From Salinimicrobium nanhaiense (lineage in GTDB: Bacteria; Bacteroidota; Bacteroidia; Flavobacteriales; Flavobacteriaceae), in contig JAAVJQ010000007.1 in NCBI GenBank assembly GCA_012038135.1, positions 62,001-126,000 of the forward strand: a stretch of DNA of 64,000 bases, written 5' to 3'. The position numbers and the translations under genes were made by a program. Shown here one piece after another: positions 52,334 through 62,442 of this stretch; positions within the stretch are counted from its first letter, which is position 1; the number at the start of each line of letters is the position of its first letter. Below the pieces are notes generated by a model. That model made no database searches, was not told the origin of the DNA, and saw only the letters and a program-made list of their open reading frames with translations.

Positions 52334-53691
52334 TGCAAAAACGCACTTTGAGTTTTTGGGAGATCTGGAACATGAGTTTTGGATTTCTGGGGATACAGCT
52401 TGGTTTTGCCCTACAAAATGCCAACGCCAGTAGAATTCTGCAAATTTTTGGAGCCGATGTTCATGAACTCTCGTGGTTCTGGTTAGTTGCACCTATTACA
52501 GGACTTATAGTTCAGCCTATCATTGGCTACTACAGTGACAGGACCTGGACAAAACTTGGCAGGAGGCGTCCCTTCTTTCTTGTTGGAGCCCTTATGGCTG
52601 CCGCCGGATTAATCTTAATGCCCAATGCCGATCTTTTCATCGCTATCCTGCCCTCCCTCTGGATCGGGGCCGGGATGCTCTTTGTGATGGACGCCTCCTT
52701 TAATATTGCCATGGAACCCTTCCGCGCTTTGGTGGCAGATAATCTTCCTTCAGATCAACGTACCCTGGGATTTAGTGTTCAGACCGTACTTATAGGTATT
52801 GGTGCCGTTGTAGGTTCCTGGTTGCCGTATGTGCTGGCCAACTGGTTTGACATTAGTAACCGGACTGTAGCGGGAGAAGTTCCGCTGAACCTCTTGCTCT
52901 CCTTTGTTATTGGAGCGGCCATTTTAGTGCTCAGTATTCTGGTGACAATTTTTAACACTAAAGAATACACTCCCGAGGAACTCGAGCAAATGGAAGACCA
53001 TGTTGCTGAAACAGAAGCGGAAGCTCAAAAAAAATCCAGCCTGCTAGATATTTTCACCGACTTTAAAAATATGCCTTTTACCATGCGGCAGCTTGCCTGG
53101 GTGCAGTTCTTCTCATGGTTCGGCCTTTTTGGAATGTGGGTGTTTTCCACGCCCGCTATCGCACACCATATTTATGGTTTACCGCTTACAGATAACAGCA
53201 GTGAAACTTATCAGGATGCAGGAGACTGGGTGGGAGTCTTGTTTGGTGTCTATAATGCCGTCTCGGCAGTTTTTGCCTTCTTCCTGCCTGCAATTGCCTT
53301 AAAACTTGGACGAAAAAGTACGCATATGTTATCCCTGATCCTCGGAGGGTTGGGTCTCTTGTCAATTTATATTGCTCCCAATGAATACTGGTTACTGCTT
53401 TCTATGGTAGGTATAGGAATTGGTTGGGCAAGTATTCTTGCAATGCCTTACGCTATATTGGCGGGCTCTATCCCGCCCAGAAAAATGGGGGTTTACATGG
53501 GGATCTTCAACTTCTTTATTGTTATCCCACAAATTATAAATGCAATTATTGGCGGCCCAATGGTAAAATACTTCTATGGTGGGGATCCAATTTATGCCCT
53601 TGTCACCAGTGGAATAGCCTTTCTTATAGCTGCAGCCCTATGCGTAAGGATACATGACGTAGATGAGCCGGTTGTAGTAAAAAACGTTTAA
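52333..53691 (+). CDS. MFS maltose transporter (SLC45-like)
   Basis: 452 residues, about 12 membrane spans. GFALQNANASRILQIFGADVHELSWFWLVAPITGLIVQP and YYSDRTWTKLGRRRPFF carry the loop 2-3 motif with RRRP found in the GPH/SLC45 sucrose-maltose branch of the major facilitator superfamily. It imports maltose (or small maltooligosaccharides) across the inner membrane with protons or sodium. First gene of a tight six-gene operon. Its leader can form alternative hairpins that involve the start codon. Confidence 0.9.
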   Translation: MQKRTLSFWEIWNMSFGFLGIQLGFALQNANASRILQIFGADVHELSWFWLVAPITGLIVQPIIGYYSDRTWTKLGRRRPFFLVGALMAAAGLILMPNADLFIAILPSLWIGAGMLFVMDASFNIAMEPFRALVADNLPSDQRTLGFSVQTVLIGIGAVVGSWLPYVLANWFDISNRTVAGEVPLNLLLSFVIGAAILVLSILVTIFNTKEYTPEELEQMEDHVAETEAEAQKKSSLLDIFTDFKNMPFTMRQLAWVQFFSWFGLFGMWVFSTPAIAHHIYGLPLTDNSSETYQDAGDWVGVLFGVYNAVSAVFAFFLPAIALKLGRKSTHMLSLILGGLGLLSIYIAPNEYWLLLSMVGIGIGWASILAMPYAILAGSIPPRKMGVYMGIFNFFIVIPQIINAIIGGPMVKYFYGGDPIYALVTSGIAFLIAAALCVRIHDVDEPVVVKNV

Positions 53692-53696
53692 AATTT

Positions 53697-54356
53697 ATGA
53701 ATAATACAAAAGGAATCATATTCGACCTTGACGGGGTCATTGTTGATACTGCCAAATTCCATTACCAGGCGTGGAGAAAACTCGCCAATGATATGGAATT
53801 CGACATCAGCATGGAACAGAATGAACAATTAAAAGGCGTGAGTCGCGTGCATTCCCTGCAGCAAATATTAGGTTGGGGGAATAAAACCGTGGATGAAGCC
53901 GAATTTGAACGCCTTATGGCTTCAAAGAATAAGGACTACCTCGAAAGAATAGCTCATATGGATGAGGAAGACCTCCTGCCGGGCGTAAAAAAAGTACTGG
54001 AGTACTTATCCAAAAATAAGATTCCTTATGCCCTGGGTTCAGCGAGTAAAAATGCAAGGCCGATCTTAGAAGGCCTTAAAATTGAAAACAGATTTAAGGC
54101 TATTGTTGACGGCAATGATGTCACCAAAGCAAAGCCCGATCCCGAAGTTTTCCTTGTAGCTGCCAAAAAATTAGATCTGCCGCCATCAGATTGCGTGGTT
54201 TTTGAGGATTCTGTGGCAGGGATCGAAGCCGCCAATAGGGCGGGAATGGTAAGTGTAGGGATTGGAGATAAAGAAATACTGAAAGAAGCAGATCACAATT
54301 TTGCCGATTTCACTGAAATAGATATAGATTTTATAAAAAAAATTGTTAGAAAATAA
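53697..54356 (+). CDS. pgmB: Beta-phosphoglucomutase
   Basis: 219 residues, HAD superfamily. Nucleophile Asp10 and acid/base Asp12 in IIFDLDGVIVD. The substrate-discriminating LKGVSR in the cap is specific to beta-phosphoglucomutases. GSASKN and EDSVAGIEAA complete the HAD motifs. It converts beta-glucose-1-phosphate, the product of maltose phosphorylase, to glucose-6-phosphate. It sits 5 bp after the transporter and 4 bp before the phosphorylase. Confidence 0.96.
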   Translation: MNNTKGIIFDLDGVIVDTAKFHYQAWRKLANDMEFDISMEQNEQLKGVSRVHSLQQILGWGNKTVDEAEFERLMASKNKDYLERIAHMDEEDLLPGVKKVLEYLSKNKIPYALGSASKNARPILEGLKIENRFKAIVDGNDVTKAKPDPEVFLVAAKKLDLPPSDCVVFEDSVAGIEAANRAGMVSVGIGDKEILKEADHNFADFTEIDIDFIKKIVRK

Positions 54357-54360
54357 AGAA

Positions 54361-56667
54361 ATGAATCAGGATTATATCATACCAAACAATTGGTCCATTC
54401 TTGAAGAAGGATTTGATGCAGAGAGAGTAGAAGCCTCCGAAAGCCTTTTTAGCCTTGGAAATGGGGCGATGGGGCAACGGGCCAATTTTGAGGAACATTA
54501 CTCCGGAAGCACCTTTCAGGGGAGCTATATCGCCGGAGTATATTACCCAGATAAAACCAAAGTAGGCTGGTGGAAGAATGGCTATCCCGAATATTTTGCA
54601 AAAGTTCTCAATGCTCCTAACTGGATCGGGATCAATGTGAGCATCAACGGTGAAGCTCTGGACCTGCACACCTGTAAGGAAGTCAAAGACTACCGCAGGG
54701 AACTCAACATGAAGGAAGGCTGGTATGAGCGTAGTTTTACTGCGATCATGCCTAATGAACTTGAGGTGGAAGTGAAGGTGCTAAGATTCCTTTCCCTGAA
54801 AAGAAATGAACTTGGAGCCATCAATTATGAGGTAACGGTAAAAAATGCCGACACAAATGTCATTTTTGAACCCTATTTGGATAGTGGTATTACCAATGAA
54901 GATGCAAACTGGGAAGAAAAATTCTGGAAAACCCTGAAGGTCAAGACTGAAGGAGAATGTGGCTTCATTACAGCCAAGACATTAAAAACAGAATTTCATG
55001 CCACTGCTTTTATGCAGTCGAAGCTTTTTAAAGATGGCCGCGAAGTAAAAGTTGATTTTTCTGAAACTCTTGAAGAAGAAAAGGCCAGCTTCAGGTATGA
55101 AGTAAAGGCTGAAAAAGGTAAAACAGTTGCGCTTCAGAAGTTTGGAGGGTATGTGACCGATATGAACCACAAGCGGGAGCAGCTAATTTCCGCAGCAAAT
55201 AATGTACTTAAAAATGCAGTTTCCGCAGGATTTGAAACTTTGCTTGAGGAGCAAAAGCAAGCCTGGGCAGAGATCTGGGAAATGGCAGATATTGCTATAC
55301 AGGGCGATGTGAAAGCCCAGCAGGGGATCAGGTTCAACATTTTTCAGCTGAATCAGACGTATTTGGGAACAGATGCAAGACTAAACATAGGTCCCAAAGG
55401 ATTCACCGGTGAAAAATACGGTGGCAGCACCTATTGGGATACCGAGGCTTACTGTATCCCCTTCTACATGGCCACCAAGAACCATGAGGTAGCCAGGAAC
55501 CTGCTTACCTACCGCTACAATCATTTGGATAAGGCCATCGAAAATGCCAAAAAACTTGGCTTTTCCAACGGAGCTGCCTTGTACCCGATGGTGACCATGA
55601 ACGGGGAGGAGAGCCATAACGAGTGGGAGATCACTTTCGAAGAGATCCACCGTAACGGAGCAATGGTTGTCGCTATTAAAAGATATGTCGATTATACCGG
55701 GGACTTCAGCTATATTCCCGAAAAAGGTCTGGAAGTGATGATCGCCATTGCCCGCTTTTGGCAGCAACGTGCGAACTACAGCACTCAAAAGGACAAATTT
55801 GTGATCCTTGGGGTTACCGGACCCAATGAATACGAAAACAACGTGAACAATAACTGGTACACCAATTATATTGCAAAGTGGTGTATAGATTATTGTGTTG
55901 CATCCCTGGAAAAGGTAGAGCAGGAATTCGCTTCAGACTATAGCAGGATCATTGAGAAAACTAATCTTTCTGCCGAAGAAGTAAGTAACTGGAAAGAGGT
56001 TTCAGAAAAGATGTACTTCCCATATTCCGAAGAATATAAGGTATTCCTGCAGCAGGATAATTTCCTGGACAAGGAGATCGTGCCGGTGAGCGAATTGCCG
56101 CGTGCGCAAAGACCTATCAACCAAAAGTGGAGCTGGGACCGCATTTTACGCTCCTGTTATATCAAGCAGGCCGATGTGCTCCAGGGATTCTACTTTTTTG
56201 AAGATCATTTTTCAAAAGCCGAACTTGAAAAGCATTTCGATTTTTATGAGCCTTTGACCGTTCATGAATCCTCGCTGTCGCCTTGTGTTCACAGCATACA
56301 GGCTGCGGCTTTAGGCCGAATGGAACAGGCTTATGAGTTCTATCTAAGGACTTCCAGGCTCGACCTGGACGATTATAACAACGAAGTTAAGGAAGGGTGT
56401 CATATCACCAGTATGGCCGGCACCTGGATGAGTATCGTAGAAGGTTTTGGCGGCATGCGGATTGTGGACGGTAATCTTTCGTTCAATCCAAAGATTCCTA
56501 ATGGCTGGGAAGGTTATTCTTTCAAGCTTAACTTCAGAAATCAGATTTTAAAGATCAATGTGGCACCCCAAAAGACCAGTTTCACCCTCGAAGGTCATGA
56601 ACCGCTCGAGATCCATGTCAATGGGAATGTTGTGAAAGTGGAGCCAAGGGTGCCTGTAACTGTTTAA
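54361..56667 (+). CDS. Maltose phosphorylase (GH65)
   Basis: 768 residues from the ATG at 54361; the longer frame from a TTG overlaps pgmB and is unlikely. It cleaves maltose with phosphate, inverting, to glucose and beta-glucose-1-phosphate. General acid Glu490 in VTGPNEYENN matches the position of Glu487 in the Lactobacillus brevis enzyme. HESSLSPCVHS (near residue 640) is the phosphate-binding region. No signal peptide: cytoplasmic. pgmB next door confirms the beta anomer. Trehalose or kojibiose specificity is possible but less likely in this context. Confidence 0.94.
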   Translation: MNQDYIIPNNWSILEEGFDAERVEASESLFSLGNGAMGQRANFEEHYSGSTFQGSYIAGVYYPDKTKVGWWKNGYPEYFAKVLNAPNWIGINVSINGEALDLHTCKEVKDYRRELNMKEGWYERSFTAIMPNELEVEVKVLRFLSLKRNELGAINYEVTVKNADTNVIFEPYLDSGITNEDANWEEKFWKTLKVKTEGECGFITAKTLKTEFHATAFMQSKLFKDGREVKVDFSETLEEEKASFRYEVKAEKGKTVALQKFGGYVTDMNHKREQLISAANNVLKNAVSAGFETLLEEQKQAWAEIWEMADIAIQGDVKAQQGIRFNIFQLNQTYLGTDARLNIGPKGFTGEKYGGSTYWDTEAYCIPFYMATKNHEVARNLLTYRYNHLDKAIENAKKLGFSNGAALYPMVTMNGEESHNEWEITFEEIHRNGAMVVAIKRYVDYTGDFSYIPEKGLEVMIAIARFWQQRANYSTQKDKFVILGVTGPNEYENNVNNNWYTNYIAKWCIDYCVASLEKVEQEFASDYSRIIEKTNLSAEEVSNWKEVSEKMYFPYSEEYKVFLQQDNFLDKEIVPVSELPRAQRPINQKWSWDRILRSCYIKQADVLQGFYFFEDHFSKAELEKHFDFYEPLTVHESSLSPCVHSIQAAALGRMEQAYEFYLRTSRLDLDDYNNEVKEGCHITSMAGTWMSIVEGFGGMRIVDGNLSFNPKIPNGWEGYSFKLNFRNQILKINVAPQKTSFTLEGHEPLEIHVNGNVVKVEPRVPVTV

Positions 56668-56677
56668 AATATTTAAA

Positions 56678-58519
56678 ATGAAGAAGTTTATTTTTCTCCT
56701 TTTGTTCTTCGGAAGCCTTTCCGTTAGTGCACAGATTGATCGTGTAGAGCCGCCATTCTGGTGGAGCGATATGAATAATTCTGAAGTGCAGCTGATGTTC
56801 TACGGAAAAAATATTGCCGAATATGATGTTTCTGCCCCCAAGGAAATGATCATTAGCAATGTTAGAAAGACCGAAAATCCAAATTATGTTTTTGTAACCG
56901 TTCAAACTGAAGGCCTTCCCGCCGGAAGCTACGACCTAAGGTTTTACAATAAGGGGAAAAAGAGCTTCTCTCACAGTTATGAGCTAAAGCAACGGGAAGC
57001 AGGATCGGCGATGCGTGAAGGATTTAATTCTTCAGATGTGATCTATCTCATCATGCCGGACAGGTTTGCCAATGGAGATCCTTCCAATGATTCGCATCCC
57101 GAACTTCAGGAAAAAGCAAACCGCAATGAACCCGGAGGCCGTCATGGCGGAGACATCGAAGGGATCATTCAAAATCTTGATTACCTCGAGGACTTGGGTG
57201 TGACAGCAATTTGGAGCACTCCCTTGCTGGAGGACGATGATCCGCGATATTCTTATCACACCTATGCTCAAAGTGATGTTTACAGGATTGATCCGCGGTA
57301 CGGAACTAATGAAGATTACCGCCTCCTGGCAAACGAAATGCATCAGCGCGACATGAAGTTGATCATGGATTACGTGACCAACCATTGGGGCGGCGAGCAC
57401 TGGATGATGAAAGACCTGCCAACCTACGACTGGGTTCACCAGTTCCCGGGCTACAAGAATTCCAATTACCGTATGACCACGCAGTTTGATCCTAACCGTG
57501 CCGATATCGACAGGAAATTAAACGAGGATGGCTGGTTCACCTCTACCATGCCCGATTTGAATCAGAGTAATCCGTTAGTGCTGAACTACCTTACCCAAAA
57601 TGCCATTTGGTGGATAGAGTATGCAGGTCTGGATGGCTTTAGAGTAGATACTTATTCCTATAATGACAAAGAGGGAATCGCTAAATGGACCAAAGCGATC
57701 ATGGATGAATATCCTAATTTCAATATTGTTGGGGAGGTGTGGATGCATGACCAGGCGCAGATCTCCTACTGGCAAAAAGATTCTCCTGTTGGAGCTATTC
57801 AGAGCTACAATACGGGATTGCCTTCGGTAATGGATTTCACCCTGCACGATGCTATTATGGCGATGTTCAACGAAGATGAAATGCATTGGGATCGCGGAAT
57901 GGTTCGGGCTTATGATAATTTTGCGAATGATTTTCTCTATGCTGACACAGATAATCTGCTCGTTTTTGCCGGAAATCACGATACCAACCGCATCAACGAA
58001 GAATTTGACGGAGATCCTGAAAAATATAAAATGGCCATGGCCCTTATTTTAACTACCCGTGGCACTCCGCAGTTATACTACGGTGATGAGATCGGGATGC
58101 GGGGCGACAAACCTGCCAAAGGTGATGCCGACATTCGGCGTGACTTCCCCGGAGGCTGGGAAGCCGATGAGCAATCTGCCTTTACTGAAGCCGGTAGAAC
58201 TCAGCAGCAAAATGATTACCACGCTTTCACCAAAAAGTTGCTGAATTTCCGAAAGGATAAGGAAGTGCTTCACACCGGAAAACTGCTGCAGTACATTCCG
58301 GAAAATAATGTATACGTGTATTTCAGGTATAATTCTGAAGACCGGGTGATGGTGGTGATTAACAACAGCGCCGAAACTCAGTCGCTTGACCTTAGCCGTT
58401 TTGCTGAAGGTCTTGATGGAGCAACTTCAGGTAGAGAGGTGATCAATGACAGTAAGGTACAACTGCAGGACAAATTGGAAATCGAGGGGAAAAGCTCCCT
58501 GGTGATCGATCTAAATTAA
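56678..58519 (+). CDS. Secreted GH13 alpha-glucanase (SusA/neopullulanase-like)
   Basis: 613 residues. Signal peptide to about residue 19 (LSVSAQ). The N-terminal cyclomaltodextrinase-type domain (about 20-105: RVEPPFWWSDMNNSEVQLMFYG) is followed by the GH13 barrel with nucleophile Asp324 (GFRVDT), acid/base Glu353 (VGEVW) and Asp435 (GNHDTNR), and a C-terminal beta domain. No lipobox, so periplasmic, like SusA. It shortens imported maltooligosaccharides. Confidence 0.93.
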   Translation: MKKFIFLLLFFGSLSVSAQIDRVEPPFWWSDMNNSEVQLMFYGKNIAEYDVSAPKEMIISNVRKTENPNYVFVTVQTEGLPAGSYDLRFYNKGKKSFSHSYELKQREAGSAMREGFNSSDVIYLIMPDRFANGDPSNDSHPELQEKANRNEPGGRHGGDIEGIIQNLDYLEDLGVTAIWSTPLLEDDDPRYSYHTYAQSDVYRIDPRYGTNEDYRLLANEMHQRDMKLIMDYVTNHWGGEHWMMKDLPTYDWVHQFPGYKNSNYRMTTQFDPNRADIDRKLNEDGWFTSTMPDLNQSNPLVLNYLTQNAIWWIEYAGLDGFRVDTYSYNDKEGIAKWTKAIMDEYPNFNIVGEVWMHDQAQISYWQKDSPVGAIQSYNTGLPSVMDFTLHDAIMAMFNEDEMHWDRGMVRAYDNFANDFLYADTDNLLVFAGNHDTNRINEEFDGDPEKYKMAMALILTTRGTPQLYYGDEIGMRGDKPAKGDADIRRDFPGGWEADEQSAFTEAGRTQQQNDYHAFTKKLLNFRKDKEVLHTGKLLQYIPENNVYVYFRYNSEDRVMVVINNSAETQSLDLSRFAEGLDGATSGREVINDSKVQLQDKLEIEGKSSLVIDLN

Positions 58520-58525
58520 TTCTTA

Positions 58526-60931
58526 ATGAAGGCATTGTTGAAAGAGATTCCAAAAATGGCATTTTTGAATGTCCTTTTTTTCCTGTCTTTTTCCCTGGCT
58601 GCACAAAATCCCAACCGGAACTTTGAAAGCCTGGAAAAGACTGAAGCCGGCGTGGAGATCAGCACCAACGACGGGAGATACCTTTTTCGCTACTTCACTC
58701 CTGAAATTATAGAAGCTTCTTTTATTCCTGAAGGGGAAAGTTTTGATGAAAAATCACATGCTGTGGTACTGGAGCCGCTGGAGGTGAACTTCACAATTTC
58801 AGAAACAGAAAATACTATCACCATTGATTCTGAAGGTCTTGATATTGAGGTGTCAAAAATGCCATTTCAGGTCACCTATTATTTCGAAGGAGAAAAAGTC
58901 ATTTCAGAAAAGAGTGGCTACTCGAAAGGCGGGGAGTATGAAAAACTGGATTTTAACCTCACAGAAGCAGAGGTGCTCATGGGCGGGGGTGCCCGGGCGC
59001 TGGGTATGAACCGCAGGGGAAACAGGCTGCAGCTGTACAACAGGGCGCACTACGGGTATGAGACCAAAAGCGAACTTTTGAACTATACCTTGCCGATTGT
59101 TCTTTCTTCCGAGAAATACATGCTTCACTTTGATAATGCCCCAATTGGTTTCCTCGACCTTGACAGCACCCACAGCAATACGCTTACCTACGAAACAATT
59201 AGCGGCAGGAAAACTTATCAGCTGATCGTTGGCGAGACCTGGGAAAATATTGTTACCAATTATACCCTTTTGACAGGCAGGCAGCCCTTGCCGCCTCGAT
59301 GGGCGCTGGGGAATTTTTCCAGCCGGTTTGGATATCATTCCCGCGAGGAAGTGGAAAACACTATTCAGAAGTTCAGGGAGGAGGAAATTCCGGTGGATGC
59401 GGTGATCATAGATCTTTTCTGGTTTGGTCATGAGATCATGGGCACCATGGGGAATCTTGAATTCGTCACAGATTCTTTTCCGAAGCCTGAAGAAATGATC
59501 AATGATCTTGCAGAGGATGGGGTGAAAACAATCCTGGTCACCGAACCTTTCATTCTTACCACTTCTAACCGTTGGGAAGAGGCGGTCGAAAATGATGTTT
59601 TGGCGAAAGATTCTGTGGGTAATCCTTTTACGTATGATTTTTACTTCGGAAATACCGGGCTTATAGATGTTTTTGATCCTGAAGCCAGGGACTGGTTCTG
59701 GAATATCTATGAAGAGCTTACAGAAATGGGCGTAGGAGGTTGGTGGGGCGATCTGGGAGAACCCGAAGTGCATCCGGAAGGACTACTTCACGCCACCGGA
59801 ACTGCAAACGAAGTTCATAATATCTATGGACATTACTGGGCGAAAATGATCTATGAAGGCTACCGGGAACATTTTCCGAAACAGAGGCCTTTCATCCTTA
59901 TGCGCGCCGGCGCAGCGGGATCTCAGCGCTACGGGATGATCCCCTGGAGCGGGGATGTGAACCGCAGCTGGGGCGGACTCAAGCCACAACCGGAAATTTC
60001 CCTGCAAATGGGACTTCAGGGGCTGGCATACATGCACTCAGACCTTGGCGGATTCGCAGGTGACAACCTGAATGATGAGCTGTACGTAAGATGGCTTCAG
60101 TATGGTGTTTTTCAGCCCATATATCGCCCGCACGCGCAGGAAGCTGTACCATCAGAACCTGTTTTTAGAGAACCAAAAACCAAAGCACTTTCCAAAAAAG
60201 CGATTGAACTGCGGTACAAACTTTTGCCTTACAACTATACACTGGCTTTTAGAAATTCAACCGAAGGTTTACCGTTAATGAGACCATTGTTCTTTGAAGA
60301 GCCGGAAAACTTCAGGCTTTACTCTGTGGCTAATACTTATTTGTGGGGAAAGGATTTTCTCATTTCTCCTGTGCTTCAGGAGCATGTAAGTGACCAGGAG
60401 GTTTATTTTCCGAAGGGATCCACCTGGTTTGACTTTTATTCCGGAGAAAAATATAAAGGAAAAAGTAGTTCTGTAATCGAGCTTAAGGATGAGTATATTC
60501 CAACTTTTGTGAGAGGTGGTGCGATCATTCCTATGGCTAAACCCCTGCAGACCACGCAACATTTTTCAGCAGAAGACATCGAATTGAATTTCTTTTTTGA
60601 TCCTGAAACCAAAAATAGCTCTGCCATTCTCTTTCATGATGACGGTAAAACCCCCGAAACTTTTGAAAGCGGAGATTACGAGCTCCTGAATTTGGAAAGT
60701 AATGTTGAAAAAAATGAAGTAACTTTTAGCATCAGAAAAAGTTTGGGAAACAATAGAAAGGTTTCAGAATTTAAGAAACTCAATATTATTGTTCATCACA
60801 TGAAGACTGCCCCAAAAAAGGTAAGTATGGGAAATGAAAAAATTCCTTTCAAGTATGATAAGGAGCGGCGACAATTAATAATTCCGGTCGAGCTTTCAAC
60901 CGATCTAACAACAATTAAAATCACCAATTAA
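58526..60931 (+). CDS. GH31 alpha-glucosidase, exported
   Basis: 801 residues. Hydrophobic signal segment at about residues 12-26 (AFLNVLFFLSFSLAAQ); the start may be the internal ATG at 58556. GH31 nucleophile Asp409 in GWWGDLGEPE and acid/base Asp477 in WSGDVNRSW. Preceding galactose-mutarotase-like beta domain and distal beta domains are of normal size. It releases glucose from the non-reducing end of maltooligosaccharides in the periplasm. It takes the place that GH97 SusB has in Bacteroides. 6 bp after the GH13 gene. Confidence 0.94.
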   Translation: MKALLKEIPKMAFLNVLFFLSFSLAAQNPNRNFESLEKTEAGVEISTNDGRYLFRYFTPEIIEASFIPEGESFDEKSHAVVLEPLEVNFTISETENTITIDSEGLDIEVSKMPFQVTYYFEGEKVISEKSGYSKGGEYEKLDFNLTEAEVLMGGGARALGMNRRGNRLQLYNRAHYGYETKSELLNYTLPIVLSSEKYMLHFDNAPIGFLDLDSTHSNTLTYETISGRKTYQLIVGETWENIVTNYTLLTGRQPLPPRWALGNFSSRFGYHSREEVENTIQKFREEEIPVDAVIIDLFWFGHEIMGTMGNLEFVTDSFPKPEEMINDLAEDGVKTILVTEPFILTTSNRWEEAVENDVLAKDSVGNPFTYDFYFGNTGLIDVFDPEARDWFWNIYEELTEMGVGGWWGDLGEPEVHPEGLLHATGTANEVHNIYGHYWAKMIYEGYREHFPKQRPFILMRAGAAGSQRYGMIPWSGDVNRSWGGLKPQPEISLQMGLQGLAYMHSDLGGFAGDNLNDELYVRWLQYGVFQPIYRPHAQEAVPSEPVFREPKTKALSKKAIELRYKLLPYNYTLAFRNSTEGLPLMRPLFFEEPENFRLYSVANTYLWGKDFLISPVLQEHVSDQEVYFPKGSTWFDFYSGEKYKGKSSSVIELKDEYIPTFVRGGAIIPMAKPLQTTQHFSAEDIELNFFFDPETKNSSAILFHDDGKTPETFESGDYELLNLESNVEKNEVTFSIRKSLGNNRKVSEFKKLNIIVHHMKTAPKKVSMGNEKIPFKYDKERRQLIIPVELSTDLTTIKITN

Positions 60932-60941
60932 ATTCAATTAT

Positions 60942-62381
60942 ATGAAGAGAATATCAATTTTTTTGCTGGGAATTTTGACCCTCGCATCCTGCAAAAATGA
61001 ACCGGAACAAACAGTTGCGGTAGAAGAACAGGAAGAACAAAGCATTGAACCTGTAAACAATGAAGTGCTGGAGTCGGCCGTGATCTACGAAGCAAATATC
61101 CGCCAATATTCATCCGAAGGTACTTTTGATGCGTTTACCGAAGACATTCCGCAGTTAAAGGACCTGGGCGTAAAAGTGATCTGGTTAATGCCTATTTATC
61201 CTATTTCTGAAGCAAGAAGGAAAGCTACCAATGACAAGAGTATTGAGGATATTGAAGATCCTGAAGAAAGAAAAAAATACCTGGGCAGCTACTACGCCAT
61301 TGCCGATTATACAGGAGTTAATCCTGAATTTGGCACCAAGGAAGATTTTGATGAGCTGGTGGAAACCGCGCATGCAAACGGAATGTATGTGATCCTGGAT
61401 TGGGTGGCGAATCATACAGGCTGGGATCACCCATGGTTAGAAGAAAAGCCCGATTTCTATACTCAGAATGAAAAAGGAGAACCTGTTGATCCATTGAATC
61501 CCTCGACCGGGGAGTCATGGGGATGGACAGATGTGGCCGATCTTAATTATGAGAACAAGGAATTGTGGGATGCTATGACTGCCGATATGAAATATTGGGT
61601 AGATGAGCACGACATCGACGGCTTTAGAGCAGATGTGGCCGGAGAAGTTCCAACCGAATTCTGGGAGCAGGCAGTGCCAAAATTGAAAGAGACCAAGCCA
61701 TTGTTCATGTTGGCAGAGTCCGAAGATAAAGACCTTTTCCATAACGCCTTTGACATGGGTTATAACTGGGAAGGACATCATCTAAAGAATCAGCTTGCAC
61801 AAGGAAAAGTTACTGTTGAGGCCTGGGATGAGTACATGAAAAAAATAGATACCACCTATCAGCAGGATGATTATCTTATGAATTTCGTTACCAACCACGA
61901 CGAGAACTCATGGAACGGAACTGTAAGAGAAAGAATGGGAGATGCTGCCGAAGCAATAGTAGCTTTAACCTACACCATTCCCGGAATGCCACTTATCTAC
62001 AGTGGCCAGGAATATGATATGGACCACAGATTGAAATTCTTCGAAAAAGATACCATTCCTAAAACTAAAGGTGTAATGTGGCCTTTAATGGAAAAGCTGG
62101 GGCAGCTTAAGAATGAAAACCCTGCCTTACACGGAGGAAAAGAAGCAGCCGATTATACCAGATTAAAAACTTCTGCAGACAAACAGGTACTGGCCTTTGA
62201 AAGATCTAAAAATGGAAAGAAGGTGATCTATGTTGCAAATTTATCAGACAAACCTGCCAATTTCACACTTGAATTGACAGAGGAATTGCAACCCTACCTG
62301 GGGAAAAAAGAATTAAAAAAGGAAAAAAATGATCAATATCATTTTGCGCCCTGGGAATATGTAATATTAGCAGATAATTAA
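60942..62381 (+). CDS. GH13 alpha-amylase family lipoprotein
   Basis: 479 residues. Lipobox LASC (Cys17) then KNEPEQ and an acidic stretch (VEEQEEQSIEP). The GH13 catalytic set is Asp231 (GFRADVAGEVP), Glu259 (MLAESED) and Asp320 (VTNHDENS). A shorter protein than the GH13 two genes upstream, with a small C-terminal beta domain. Whether it faces the surface or the periplasm cannot be told from the sequence. Last gene of the maltose operon, followed by a terminator. Confidence 0.93.
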   Translation: MKRISIFLLGILTLASCKNEPEQTVAVEEQEEQSIEPVNNEVLESAVIYEANIRQYSSEGTFDAFTEDIPQLKDLGVKVIWLMPIYPISEARRKATNDKSIEDIEDPEERKKYLGSYYAIADYTGVNPEFGTKEDFDELVETAHANGMYVILDWVANHTGWDHPWLEEKPDFYTQNEKGEPVDPLNPSTGESWGWTDVADLNYENKELWDAMTADMKYWVDEHDIDGFRADVAGEVPTEFWEQAVPKLKETKPLFMLAESEDKDLFHNAFDMGYNWEGHHLKNQLAQGKVTVEAWDEYMKKIDTTYQQDDYLMNFVTNHDENSWNGTVRERMGDAAEAIVALTYTIPGMPLIYSGQEYDMDHRLKFFEKDTIPKTKGVMWPLMEKLGQLKNENPALHGGKEAADYTRLKTSADKQVLAFERSKNGKKVIYVANLSDKPANFTLELTEELQPYLGKKELKKEKNDQYHFAPWEYVILADN

Positions 62382-62402
62382 AAAACTGCACAAAAAATTT
62401 AT

Positions 62403-62428
62403 AAAAAGCCTCTAAAAAGGGGCTTTTT
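62403..62428 (+). terminator. Terminator of the maltose operon
   Basis: 10-bp stem AAAAAGCCTC/GGGGCTTTTT (one T-G wobble), 6-nt loop, long T run after it. Confidence 0.9.
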
Positions 62429-62442
62429 TGTTTTTTATTAAC

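Noticed and set aside
58904..59773. 289-codon minus-strand frame opposite the GH31 gene
   Set aside because: Shadow of a gene with clear catalytic motifs. The translated product is rich in His/Cys/Arg without domain character.
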